Source of the DNA: Adenophora triphylla var. japonica
Taxonomy: Eukaryota; Streptophyta; Magnoliopsida; Asterales; Campanulaceae
Assembly: GCA_022495995.1 (NCBI GenBank)
Contig: JAFEMH010002432.1
Coordinates: 278,448-342,447, forward strand
DNA: 64,000 bases
Direction: 5' to 3'
Shown: piece after piece, positions 1-11,141 of the stretch
Layout: every line of letters starts with the position of its first letter
How positions within the stretch are numbered: position 1 is the stretch's first letter
Translations under genes and position numbers: made by a program
The notes under the pieces: generated by a model
Database searches by the model: none
Told to the model about the DNA's origin: nothing
What the model saw: the letters and a program-made list of their open reading frames with translations, nothing else

Positions 1-16
1 CATTTTTTGCTCAATT

Positions 17-55
<39 letters not shown>

Positions 56-1010
56 AAATTCGTTAAAAAAGTCAATTAATTTACATGTGACTTGCATGTG
101 ATAACCAAATTTGATTAATTTTATATGGATAATTATTTTAAAGAGTCAAAGTAAGCTTATCTAAATGAAAGGGATGTAAATAAAAACAAAATATTTTCTG
201 TCTGAGAACTTAGTCCTATTTTTTTATTTTGAAGATTATAACTCACCTGAATTTTTATTTCCAAACCCAATCATCCCCCACCCCACTCTTCATCTTCTCC
301 ACTAGTCCACCCCATGGCCACCCTGCCTGATTGGAACCTTTTCCTCCACCAATGCTCCCTTCTAAATGCCTTCACCTTTACTCTTCTAAATCAGATCTCT
401 CTCTCTCTCTCTCTTAATCAATCTTTCTCTCTCTAAAAAATCAAGTCCTAACCTATAAACCCACCTTAAAAAACGAATTCATTTGATTGTATGTACGTGT
501 TTTCGTGCTTATGCGTTCATGTTCTTAAGTGTGTATACGTGTTTTTTTTTTTTTGTTGAAAATATTAAGACGGAAAATATGGTGGTTTGGAGGTGTATTT
601 TTTTTTAATTGCTTGCATATTTGGTGGGCTGGGGGTATTAAGAGCTCGAATATGAAAAAATGAGAACATGAAAAAATGAGAACGTGGTGGCTGATCGTAG
701 GGTAATGAATCTTGAAGAGAGTAGGAGGAAAAGGGTGATGATGGTGGTGGTGGCAGATGGGTGGTTGGAAAAAAGGAAGAAGGGTGGTTGGAAAAAAAGT
801 AAGAAGAAGGGTAAGGGGGAGTGAGGGTATTTGGGGGAAATGAATTATTAGTTTTGTAGATAATTATTGATTTAATTTCTTATATAAAGATTTTTTTAGT
901 AATAACAAATATTTTTTGTATAAAAAAAGTAATATAAAATAGTTATCAATATTGAAGAAAATAATTTTGTTTTAATCTTTATATTTCAAACGTAAATTCT
1001 TTATAGGGAT
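1..1010. mobile_element. Non-autonomous TIR element, copy A (left end outside window)
   Basis: Bases 1-150 are an imperfect inverted match of 2545-2676: both read CATTTTTT, GCTCA, then a GAAATTCGTTAAAAAA stretch and a GTGACTTGCANGTGAT stretch. A segment from about 445 to 990 is also repeated directly at about 2020-2545, including the landmark GTACGTGTTTTCGTGCTTATG. This identifies copy A of a terminal-inverted-repeat element whose outer left end lies before base 1. Its right end is replaced by unrelated sequence after about 1010. A CT microsatellite occurs at 394-440 and a long T run at 21-52. No coding sequence is seen. A Mutator-like origin is a guess. Confidence 0.5.
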
Positions 1011-1966
1011 AATGATAAAATAGGGTCTGAAGTAAATAGGGTGTTATTAGAACGGACCCTCACGTTTATTTTCCAAAACATGGCCTTAAATGAAAAATGT
1101 TCGTCAGTTTGGGGCTTTTTGACGAAAATCGTCATAAAACTCGTTAATCAACCATGTGTCGAGCACGTGATTAACAAAATGAATTGGTTTGAAGTTTATA
1201 TAAGATATTAAGGGATTTAATGCAAATATTTGAAAATGAATGGGTTCGGTGAAAAACTAAATCCCTAAAATCCAAATCCCTCCCCATTCTCAATTAAGAA
1301 ATTGCACTCCACCCCCAACTCGTTCCCAACCACCCATTCCCAACCACGCCTCTTTTCACAACCCCCCCCCCCCACCCCAACTGCCGCCACCACTTCCTCC
1401 CCCAAAAATCATGCTAGCCGGAGTCATGATATCAGTCGCCGACCTCAAATTCTATTTCTAGTTAAAAAATATATCTAAAAAAAATTATACTATTTATTAA
1501 GTATACCTGCAAATAAGATTACTTCATTTCCACCTTTGCTATTAATAAATCCTATTACTAGTTAAGTGGTAAACTGTTAAAGTTTATCACTAAAAATCAA
1601 GTTTCAAATCCCACAAGATACAAATAATTTCAAATTATTTTTAGTCTCTAATATGAGAAATACACTCTTTTTCAAAATCTTAATTAAACTCTTTTATAAT
1701 CAAGTTAATTTTTTTGCCTCTATTATAATAAATTGTTTTTTCTTTTTAAATATTTTTATATTTGATTTCTTTTGCTCATTATCTTAATTAATATATAAGA
1801 ATTTTATTTATTATCTATTAATTTTTTTATCGTTTATTGTTTGTAAAAAAGTAAATTTGGATTGGTTCATTAAACAGCCCAATCCAATAAACTTTACTAG
1901 GCCTTTGTTTAAAGAATCTTTGATCTATTGTGAATTTGTGATCATTTATAAAAAAAAAAAAAAGAA
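1011..1966. other. AT-rich spacer between the two TIR-element copies
   Basis: No gene or clear repeat is recognised. A segment at about 1020-1170 with CGTCAG, GACGAAAATCGTCAT and GAGCACGTGATTAAC has the look of another decayed inverted-repeat terminus, but its partner was not found. A C-rich run occurs near 1363-1376. Confidence 0.4.
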
Positions 1967-2766
1967 GGTAAATTATAAAATAAGGACTAAATTTCACAGA
2001 TAGGTACCAAGCTCTAACTTATAAACCCACCTTTAAAAACGAATTCCTTTGATTGTATGATTGTATGTACGTGTTTTCGTGCTTATGTGTTCGTGTTCTT
2101 ATATGTGTATATGTTTTTTTTTTTTTTTTTTTTGTTGAAAATATTAGGACGGAAAAAATGGTGGTTTGGAGGTGGTTTTTTTTTTTGATTGATTGCATAT
2201 TTGGTGGGGTGGGGGAGTATTAAGAGCTCGGATATGGAAAAAGGAGAACGTGGTGGCTGATCATCAGAGGGTAATGAATCTTGAAGAGAGTAGGAGGAAA
2301 AGGGTGATGGGCGGCTGGAAAAAAGGAAGGGTGGTTGGAAAAAAAAGGAAGAAGAAGGGTTGAAGGGGGGAGTGAGGGTATTTGGGGGAAATGAATTATT
2401 ATATTTGTAGATAATTGATTTAATTTCTTATATAAAAGATATTTTTAGTAATAATAAAGAATTTTTGTAAAAAAAAAAAAGTAATAGGAAATAATTAATA
2501 ATATTGAAGAAAATAAATTTGTTTTACTCTCTATATTTTAAAATTGCATTTAACCCCTTTTAAACAACTATCCATGTAAAATTAATCTAATTTGGTCATC
2601 ACGTGCAAGTCACTTGTAGCTTAACTAACTTTTTTTAACGAATTTCGTCAAAAAGACATTAACTGAGCAAAAAAATGTCACGTTAGGCCCTAAATTGTCA
2701 AAATTGAAAAGTAAGCCCCGAATTGGTACCTCTCCATGAACTTTAGGCCTTATTTTGTAATTTGCC
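1967..2766. mobile_element. Non-autonomous TIR element, copy B (about 800 bp)
   Basis: The left end reads GGTAAATTATAAAATAAGG, and the reverse complement of the right end reads GGCAAATTACAAAATAAGG. That gives a plausible pair of termini about 800 bp apart. The interior from about 2020 matches copy A upstream, while most of the left inverted arm is deleted. The flanks are A-rich (AAAAAAGAA against AAAAATAAA), so a 9-bp duplication cannot be judged. No ORF of interest is present. Confidence 0.5.
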
Positions 2767-3007
2767 AAAAATAAATAAATCAAAAACTCTAAATTAACAG
2801 AATACACAATGTTCACAATACACTTATCTTTTTCAACAACAATTCATGAATGAGAGTAACAGAGTTGGAACATATATAAGCTCACATTTTTATATAAATA
2901 CAGCAAGCAATAATAATTATAATAACTCAACAGCTTTACACAAACAGCACCACCATAATTCCAAACTCAACAGAATAAATATATAAAGAAAGAAGCTGCT
3001 CCAATAT

Positions 3008-6000
3008 TCATGTACTAGCATTATGACTGAATGGCATAGCTCTGATGACAACCTGATGATACAATGCAGCAAGTGCAGCTCCAATGAAGGGTCCCACCCA
3101 GAATATCCACTACAGTCGCGAAAAAGATGCGCCCAAAAAGTGTTCAGATTCATTCGAGAAAAAATAATTAAAAAAATAAAGATATACTTATAATCAAATT
3201 TCGAAAGAGTCAACTTACATGGTCATCCCAAGCATGATCCTTGTTGTAAATGATGGCAGCTCCGAGACTACGAGCAGGGTTGATTCCAGTTCCTGTGATG
3301 GGGATGGTGGCCAAGTGAACCAAAAACACAGAGAACCCGATTGGAAGAGGAGCCAAGACCTGTATACACGAAAAGGGACACGTACATTTTAAAAAATCAC
3401 AAGAAATTAATGAAATCCCACATGGCATTATTAATAGAGCAAACTCCGTTTTCATCCATTGTACAAGGTGTTTCGCTTTACCTTTATACTTTTCTTTTTT
3501 TTTCTTTAAAAAAATTGTAGTTTGAAAAATATACCATTTCCCCCCAAATTCGTGTCTAAATCTGACTATTATGTGCCACAAACGCGCAGTTTTGGGGAAT
3601 GATACATTTTCCTAACCCCATTATACTTTCTTTCAAGGAAATCCACTGTAGTTTAAAAATTCACCATTTTGGCCTCAAATCTGTGCCTAAATACGTGACA
3701 ACTTTGTGCCACAAACCGCATTTTTGGGGTCTGGACAATACATATTCCATACTACAATGATATTTTTTGAAAGAAAAAAAGTATAATGAATGATAAAATT
3801 GAAACACCCTTGAAAGTAACTGGCCTTATTAATATCGAACAATCTAATGTACAATTAAAACATAGAGACGTAGTAGAGATCTAGAGATACTCACGGGAAC
3901 ATGGGAGTCTCTAGCTTTTCTCTTGGCATCAGTAGCAGAGAAGACGGTGTAAACAAGAACAAAAGTACCAATAATCTCAGCACCGAGCCCAGCACCCTTG
4001 GTATATCCATGGTTGACAACATTAGCTCCACCTCCTTGTAGCCTGTACAGAGTTGGCTGGAACCCTTTGACAACACCGGCCCCACAAATTGCACCAAGGC
4101 ATTGCATCACCATGTAAAAGACTGCCCTGGTTAAGGACAATTTTCTAGCCAATAGTAGACCAAATGTCACAGCAGGGTTTATGTGTCCACCTTTCCAAAC
4201 ACATCAAATGCAAAACTTCAGCACTTATTTAAAGATCTCAAAACAACAGCAATAGTGATGCAAATATTCATCAGGAAAATCAAAATATTTTAGAGTTTTT
4301 TTGAGATTTTTCCCTTAGATTTTCCTTTCTTGGCTTCCACTTCCAAGTAAAGAGCCTAATGCTAAGTTTGGTTTTCGGAAAGGGAAACGAGAGAAAACAG
4401 AGAAAAGTAGGAAGTAAAGCATAATTTTGCTGAAAAAGTTATCAAATCAAACGTCCGTAAAAGTCATTAGGAAGTAAAATGATAAAACGACTTGTGTAGA
4501 TAGGAGTCCGGCACTTGACCAATTAATCCATACACTTGACCAATTAATCCATACATTTGACCTTGATGGTTTCACTGATTACAGGCCAACTTGTGAATTG
4601 ATTGAGCGCTCGTTTGTTTTGGCTTTATCTTTAGTAGTGACTTATGGTTTTTGGCTTTAATTAAGCTAAAATTAGAGTGTTTGTTTTGACTTATAAGTTA
4701 AAATTCAATAAGTGAAGTACAACCCATCTATCGTATAAATAAGTGAAAGCCAAAAAGCCCCAAAAATGTTGCTTTTCACATACAGTATATGAAAACGCAT
4801 CTGTATTCACTCTTAACAAAAAAAATACATTCCCAAATTACCCACCCTTTCCATATACTCCCTCCGTCCCAACAATTGCTTCCCATTTTGTCAAGCACGC
4901 AAATTAAGAAAATGAGGGAAAGAAAAAATGTTGTGAGTGTAATTTGAAAATAGGAGAGAGAATGAGTGGAGAAAATAGTAAATTATAATGGTGTTGTGAG
5001 TATTAAAATAATGTAGGAGAGAGAATGAGTGGAGGGAATAGTAAAGATTCCTTTGCCAAAAAAGGAAAGTGAAAGCTATTAACGGGACACCCAAAATGGC
5101 AAAATGGGAAGCTACTATTGAGACGGAGGGAGTATTATTTATGGTAGTTTTAAATTCTTAGCAATAAATATGTGATTGTATCAACTATAAGATTCATAAA
5201 AAAATTTTGATTTCATTACATTATTTCTTTTGTTTCCTTTAAAATTTATACATATTATTTTTTTATTTTTATGTTAAGGACACATAAAGTCACGGGTTCG
5301 AACCTTGGTGAATAGCCTCTTGGCAATTGTCAGGGGAAGACTCTAGCAAATGGTTCCCTCTCCCAACCTCCGTTTGGCGGGGAGCGCTTGGCGCACCGGG
5401 GTTTGCACTTTTTTTTTTAAGGACACATTTTGTTTTAAATATGTAGATGATTTCTATAATTTTGAAATATAATGTGAATTTATTTAATTTTTCTTATTTT
5501 TTTAGCATGTGTATTTATTTTTTTATTAAAGAATATTATGAATTCATATATTTTACTTGGAATACAAAAGGAAAAATAAATAAATATTTTATATTTGATT
5601 TGATTTGATTTGATTTAATTATTTTGATAAATATATAAGACTATATTTTATTTAACAAAAATAATTTATATGATTTATTCATAGGGTCGGCATGCACATG
5701 GGTCAATTTATTAGGGTCAATTCGGTATCCTTATTATAATCCAATATTTTTCAGTTTTTTTAACAAACAAATACAATTAGCTTATAACAGCTTGAAAACA
5801 GCCAAAACAAACAGCATATTCTTCGGTTATAAGTCAATCAACTATCAGCCATCAGCTATAAGTCATCAGCAATCAGCTGTAACAAACGAGTCTTGATCAT
5901 TTAATTGATAAGGTAGGTAGCCGGTAGACCATTTCTAAAACTCGTATAACTTTCAAATTGACTAAATAAATAACATGTTCTCGACGCTAATGCTTGTTTC

Positions 6001-6405
6001 TCTAATACTCTCTGATACCTCAGGCTTCATTTGGTTCTTAGGGAATGTTAGGCCGGGAACATATATCACATTCCATGCATGACACATAATTCCCAGGACT
6101 GATAGGAATTAAAAATCACCATTATTGCAGTAAATCAATGTAGCAACACAAGTACAGTATATGTTTTTATTGTTAGCCATGAACTATGTATCCAAAAGGT
6201 TTCATTTATCACACAGTTTTAATGGAACAATGGAGTACCAAATCCTAGGACCATGAAACCCAAGGCCCAATTATGATAACAAACACAAAAAGCAAGAATC
6301 TTTGAACTCAAAATTTCAAAACAACAATAATCCCAATAATAATATAGTAATAAACAAATAAATTATCAACTCTACACACAAAAAAATCAAGAAACAGGGT
6401 AACTC

Positions 6406-6442
<37 letters not shown>

Positions 6443-6772
6443 GAGACCTGAGATTCCAGCAGTGCAATAAACAAGGGCAAAAATCATGCCCCCAAAAGCC
6501 CAAGCAATCCCTTGAGTACCCACACTGCCACATTTAGGAGAGGTAGCCACACCCATTACAGTCAATACTGAGATGTAAAGAAACAAGAAAGTGGCCACAA
6601 ACTCAGCAATTCCAGCTCTCCAAAAAGGCCATGATTTGAGCTCACCATGCTCATACAATGGATGTGGTGGTGCCTCCTTGTAGTGTTTATGTGTTTGTGC
6701 TTCTGTTCCCAATGGTTGCTTATCTCCATATTTGTTTGCCCCTACAATTACATCCTCATCATGATCCTCCAT
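3008..6772 (-). CDS. PIP1: Plasma-membrane aquaporin, PIP1 type (4 exons)
   Basis: Exons on the minus strand are 6772-6448, 4190-3895, 3359-3219 and 3109-3008. They total 864 bp and encode 287 residues, the usual PIP1 length. All three introns are GT-AG. PIP channels form tetramers in the plasma membrane and move water and sometimes small neutral solutes. Visible marks are loop-[10 protein letters not shown], loop-[14 protein letters not shown], the F-H-T-R selectivity residues, the loop-A cysteine in PKCGSVG, and the loop-D gating histidine in DSHVP. The ATG at 6772 opens an acidic N-terminus ([16 protein letters not shown]) typical of PIP1. The short tail ending PFSHNAST argues against PIP2. 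Oddities are a divergent stretch [20 protein letters not shown] before the first helix and a weak donor at exon 1 beside a microsatellite. No frameshift or stop was found, so it is probably functional. Confidence 0.97.
4858..5132. mobile_element. Stowaway MITE in PIP1 intron 1
   Basis: The 275-bp element has the Tc1/mariner-type Stowaway ends CTCCCTCCGTCCC and GAGACGGAGGGAG, and is flanked on both sides by a TA target dinucleotide. It is non-coding. Confidence 0.9.
5286..5416 (+). mobile_element. Short tRNA-derived SINE with 12-bp target duplication
   Basis: TTAAGGACACAT occurs at both 5274-5285 and 5417-5428 as a perfect target-site duplication. The insert has a polymerase III B-box core (GGGTTCGAACC at about 5293), a GC-rich body, and a terminal T-run just before the second duplication copy. 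No convincing A box precedes the B box, so it is probably 5-prime truncated. It lies in intron 1 of the aquaporin, antisense to it. Confidence 0.75.
6406..6443. repeat. (TG)n(AG)n microsatellite abutting the intron-1 donor
   Basis: About 20 bases of TG repeats are followed by about 18 of AG repeats. On the gene strand this begins four bases into intron 1, giving CAG|GTCTCC then CT and CA runs. Confidence 0.9.
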
Positions 6773-6869
6773 CTCTCTCTCTCTCCCTCTCTCTCTAGAA
6801 TATGAGGGAATTAAAGAGGGGTTTGGGAGTGGGATTTTGATGGATGTGGAAGATGGGGTGGGATGAGGG

Positions 6870-6877
6870 TATTTATA
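6870..6877 (-). promoter_or_regulatory. TATA box of the PIP1 gene
   Basis: On the minus strand TATAAATA lies 98 bases upstream of the ATG. The sequence between it and the start codon is rich in GA/CT repeats, as in many plant leaders. Transcription would start near 6840-6850. Confidence 0.75.
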
Positions 6878-7386
6878 GGAAATTTGGGAATGTTTTAGTT
6901 TAAGATGCTTTGTGTAAAGTCAATTATGCCCTCCTGAGATGTAACACATGGAGAATAATTAAAAGGACAAATGAAAATATGGGTTTTTAGAATGCTAAAG
7001 TAAATCTCAACAGTCATATAATTAAATTTTGAATTAGATCCAAATTGGTAGCTTTTAGAGTAAAGTTTTGTAAGATATTCTTTCATCAAAAAAGATAGTT
7101 CGATTTTAATTTTTATAATTAACTTAGTAAAATTATCAAAATTTAAAATATCAATTGTCCTAATTATTCATATAGATAATTAAATTTTCAAAAATATACA
7201 AATATAATAGTATAATTAAACTAATTATAAAAATCAAATGAGATTATAGCTCCGAAAAAAAAGGAGTATAAGATTGTGGTAGCATCATTTACATCACTGT
7301 GTAATAAGGTTGATGAAACCTAGGATGGGTATGTTGGTGATTTGGAAAGTTAAAAGGGGGTGCACTTTTAATGAGTAATATGAAAT

Positions 7387-7937
7387 GGGCAAATTGCAAT
7401 TCGTTTATGTACATATGTTTGTATCAGTTTTGCAATTTGGTTATCAAAATTGAAAAAGTTATTAGTCGATTCTTAATATTGACATTTTATTGTAAATTGG
7501 TATAAAAACTAACAAATTATTATTTATTTGACGAAATTAAAGTCATGTGTCATGTAAATAACTTTTTAAGGGGCATGCTAATCATTTCGCTGAAAAAAAG
7601 GAATAAATTATTTTTTAACTTCAAAATGATGTAGCTTTACAACACTTGATTAATGAAAAAAATAAGTAAAGTATTGAGTGGTGGTGACTATGATGCTAAT
7701 GGTGGTAGTGATCGATAGTGTTGGGGTTGAAATGAATATGAAATGACCATTATGACTCTTAAAATTTCAAGTACATGACGTATGACTTGGATTTTGTCAA
7801 AAAACTAACATTTCGTTAATTTTTACACCAATTAGCAACAAAATGTCAATGTTAAAAATCAGATAGCAACTTTTTCAATATTGATAATCAAATTGCAGCA
7901 GTAATACAAACATAGGTAACCAAATTGTAATTTGTCC
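7387..7937. mobile_element. Mutator-like MITE with about 165-bp terminal inverted repeats
   Basis: The left arm starts GGGCAAATTGCAATTCG. The reverse complement of the right arm starts GGACAAATTACAATTTGG, and the arms pair for roughly 165 bases including TTGAAAAAGTT and TTGACATTTT. The 9-bp flanks ATATGAAAT and ATATAACAA match at 6 of 9 positions, compatible with a decayed duplication. The centre is non-coding. Confidence 0.7.
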
Positions 7938-8279
7938 ATATAACAATTTAGACAAAGATAATGTGTTAATATGATGATGACAATGATGTTAATAATAGGA
8001 GTGTTTTTTACTCTTGAGCAAAGAGTAGGAAGGGGTTATATAGCAAGGGGCGGGATCTTTACGGGTTATACGAAACGAAACGGGTTATACGAAAGGTTTG
8101 TCAATTTTTTGATATGGAATAATATTTTTAAAAGCTTCTACATAAAGGAAAAAATGAGGGATAGGTGACATGTAAAGATAAATGATGTATTATCCTCATT
8201 TGGCCGAATCTTTGCATTGCTAAATTTTTTATACAATTTTGAGCTATAAATGGAGATAAAAATATGTAATACATTATAT

Positions 8280-8454
8280 CAGTGTTCTAAAAGATCCCGC
8301 CTAAGAGCGTCTAGGTCCCGCCTAGGCGCTAGGCCCCTCTCCAACGTCTAGTTCTAAGCCCCGACTAGTTCCCGACTAATCCCGACTAGTCTCCGCCTAG
8401 GCGCTAGACCCGGCTTCGCCGCCTAGCATCCGTCTATCGCTTTTTAGAACCTTG
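8280..8454. mobile_element. hAT MITE with perfect 8-bp target duplication
   Basis: CATTATAT flanks the 175-bp insert at 8272-8279 and 8455-8462. The ends are CAGTGTTCTAAAAG and, in reverse complement, CAAGGTTCTAAAAAG. The interior is GC-rich and made of short palindromes (GCCTAGGCGCTAGGC, CCCGACTAGT), in strong contrast to its AT-rich surroundings. Confidence 0.82.
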
Positions 8455-8682
8455 CATTATATTATATTAGTGATTATACTGTGCATGTGATTCAACTGTT
8501 ATGTATCATTCATGGCATTGTCATAACAACAGTAGTCTTAATAAATCATAATCGTTAGGTTATCGGTGATTTATAAAAGTGATACATGTAATTTTGTATT
8601 GTTTATTAAATATACGCAATATTATTTAAAGTTGAGGTGTTATGAATTGCTCCCTATGTCGTATAATTTGACACAAAATCTA

Positions 8683-9262
8683 GGGAGACGCGTTTCTCCA
8701 TAAGTTATGGAGAAACGGGTCCCGACATCACAGCGACAATGAAATTTAGATAATGAAACCTATGAAAGTGATATCCAGAAATCTTCAATGAATATCCGAA
8801 ACCTTCAAAATGTTTCGGATATACATTTGAAAGGTTTCGATATCCGAAAACCTTCGATAGCAATTTACGGATATGCCCTAACACATTTCACGGATATGCA
8901 CCTAACGGTTTTACGGATATGCACCTAACAGCTTTACGGATATACATTTCACATCCTTCGTGCTATCAAATACAAAGCTTACGGATATCAACCGCAAAGC
9001 TTCGGCTATCAAATGCAAAGCTTCCGGATATCCGAAGCTTTTGGTCTTGGCCTTGGGTTTTTTTTCCTGATATACATTTCACATCCTTCCGCTATCAAAT
9101 ACAAAGCTTTCTGATATCAACCGCAAAGCTTCATTTATCAAATGCAAAGCTTCCGGATATCCAGAAGCTTTTGGTCTTGGCCTTGGGTTTTTTTTTTCTG
9201 GTTATCAAATGTAAAGCTTCTGGCTATGAAAAACACGTTTCTCCATAGTTATGGAGAAACGC
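8683..9262. repeat. Hairpin-bounded repeat with internal 130-bp tandem duplication
   Basis: Both ends carry nearly the same palindrome, CGTTTCTCCATA facing TATGGAGAAACG (8683-8723 and 9235-9262). Inside, two 130-bp units start at 8939 and 9069 with GATATACATTTCACATCC and end in TTGGTCTTGGCCTTGGG. Short motifs such as AAAGCTTCCGGATATC and ACGGATATGCACCTAAC recur. No protein is evident and no transposon family was recognised. Confidence 0.7.
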
Positions 9263-9653
9263 GTTTCTCAGCAGACGCACTCATAATTTGGACAAGTTAG
9301 GTTTTTATTGGAATGTGCTGTTAATCTAGCATTTTAATTCAGGAAAATACATAATTATATATGGGCTCTTTAAAAATATTTTAATTTTCATTTGGACAAA
9401 TATAACTGTCTCAAGGGTTTAGATTTAGTCTCATTGTTTTCTTTCTGCCAAATTTATTTTTTTTAAATAAAATATAATCCCTAAATTTTTGAAATGACTA
9501 ATTCGGTATTTGAACTTTTAGTTGAAAAAATTAAGGGGTAAAATAGTCATTTATTTAAAATTTAACCAAAATAGATAGTAAAACAAAATCAAACCTCAAT
9601 TTAGTGACTTGATTGGTAAATTATGTAGTTGGCTATTGTAAGGATAAAATTAT

Positions 9654-9890
9654 ACTCCCTCCTCTCGAAATGGTCTTTCCATTTTTTTGTCGTTAATATG
9701 AAGATACATTAATCAATAATTTTAGATTAATTTAATTATTTTAATGAAAATTTAAAATTTGTTATTGATACACAATTATAAATGCTATCAATAACAATTT
9801 TTAAATTTTCATTCGAATAATTTGATAAGCCTAAAATTACTTTTGTTTTTATGACAAAAAAAAAAAACTATGTCCTATTTATATTGATCA
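9654..9890. mobile_element. Decayed Stowaway-like palindromic element
   Basis: It opens with ACTCCCTCCTCTCGAAATGG after a TA and forms a long imperfect palindrome centred near 9775: GAAAATTTAAAATTTGTTAT on one arm, ATAACAATTTTTAAATTTTC on the other. The canonical right end is missing. Confidence 0.5.
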
Positions 9891-9899
9891 TATTCGACT

Positions 9900-10750
9900 T
9901 TTATGATTAATACAAAGAATTTTGATTAAAATATTAATATCAATTTAACTGTCTCAAAAAATAAAAAATTAATGTATTTACAAATATGATCAATATAAAT
10001 GGTACGGCGCAAAATTTAAAATTTAAGCTCCACACAACCAATCACCATGGACAAACATGTTAGATTGCAAGGTCGATGTCGACCGTTAATATCTCAAAAA
10101 CAAAGGCTCTCTTTAACTATTTAAACCGTGACCAACACAATATAACAACAGTAGGGTCACGCGATACTGGGGATTACCAAACACGCGGTTCTCATTTCGG
10201 GTTACTGTTAGAAACTTAGAAATCATGGGTTTTGATTTTCGAAAATGGAAAATTGAAATTGACCCTTTAACTTAAGATTTATGGTTTGAGTTTGAAACCG
10301 ACAGATTAACGATATTTTTTTTATATTTTTTTTAATAGAAAAATTTTTTTTAACATTTTTTTATTAATAAAAATATTTGCAAAAATTTATATAAAAAAAA
10401 TAGAAAAAAGTTAAACAAATGAAAGTATATAAAATAAAAGAGGGATAGACTACCCTTTAATTTTTTTATTGATTAGGAAAAAATATTTTAGACTTTTTTT
10501 ATTATTGATTTTTTTTACAAAAAGTAAAATTAAAAAAGAGAGAAAAAAAAACAAATGAAAGTATATAATATTTTAGACTTTTTTTTATTACTATTTTTTT
10601 TTACAAAACGATATATAAAAGAGATAGAAGAAAACTAAACAAATAAAAGTATATAAAATAAAAAAGGGACGATACCCTTTAAATTATTGAAAAAAATTAC
10701 ATAAAGGCTACAACCAAACCATGCCCTTTTATAATTAAGGGAGGATATTA
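9900..10750. other. AT-rich stretch with unit fragments of the downstream array
   Basis: No gene is seen. From about 10370 to 10690 it holds degenerate copies of the repeat that makes the array at 14440-15690: AACAAATGAAAGTATA, ATATTTTAGACTTTTTTTA and a GGGA(C/T)-CCCTTTAA-type junction. Confidence 0.5.
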
Positions 10751-10752
10751 GG

Positions 10753-11010
10753 TAGGGGTGGAAATGGTTCGGTTTAGCTCGGTTTAGACAAATTTAGAAG
10801 TCAAACCGTTAGCATCTATCGGTTTGGAGAAATTTCAAACCGAGCTAAACCATAAAAAAATTCAGACCGAGCTAAACCAAATCGCTATGGTTCGATTTGG
10901 TTCAATCTAAACCGCGGTTTGATTTGCGGTTTGATTTTGCGTTTCAGACCACGATCCAAACCGCGATCTATACCACGGTCCAAACGGCATTTCAAGCCAT
11001 AGTCTTTTTT
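10753..11010. repeat. AACCG/CGGTTT-rich subterminal repeat block
   Basis: A block opening AGGGGTGGAAATGGTTCGG contains many short inverted CGGTTT/AAACCG words. Blocks of this kind are typical of the subterminal regions of plant hAT elements. A second one lies at 18905-19095 beside a hAT transposase fragment. Neither has a defined partner end. Confidence 0.4.
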
Positions 11011-11141
11011 TTGTTAACCATTTTATGACTAATGAATATAAAATATTTAAAAATTACAATTTTCTAACCGAGTGTGTCCTCCATATACCAGTAGTATACT
11101 TCAGGCCTCTTGCGTTTCCTCAGTGCTAAACAAACAAAATT

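Larger units (their letters stand above)
4608..5891. mobile_element. TIR element in PIP1 intron 1 hosting two younger insertions
   Basis: The left end GCTCGTTTGTT at 4608 is mirrored by AACAAACGAGT ending at 5891. Similarity continues inward (GACTTATGG, GGCTTT on the left; AAAGCC-like and ATAAGTCAATC on the right). The arms are AT-rich and non-coding. A Stowaway (4858-5132) and a SINE (5286-5416) sit inside, so this is the oldest of the three. The superfamily is not determined; the ends resemble hAT-type MITEs. Confidence 0.55.

Noticed and set aside
5286..5416. A tRNA gene, because of the GGTTCGAACC box
   Set aside because: There is no cloverleaf and no A box. The flanking duplication shows a SINE.
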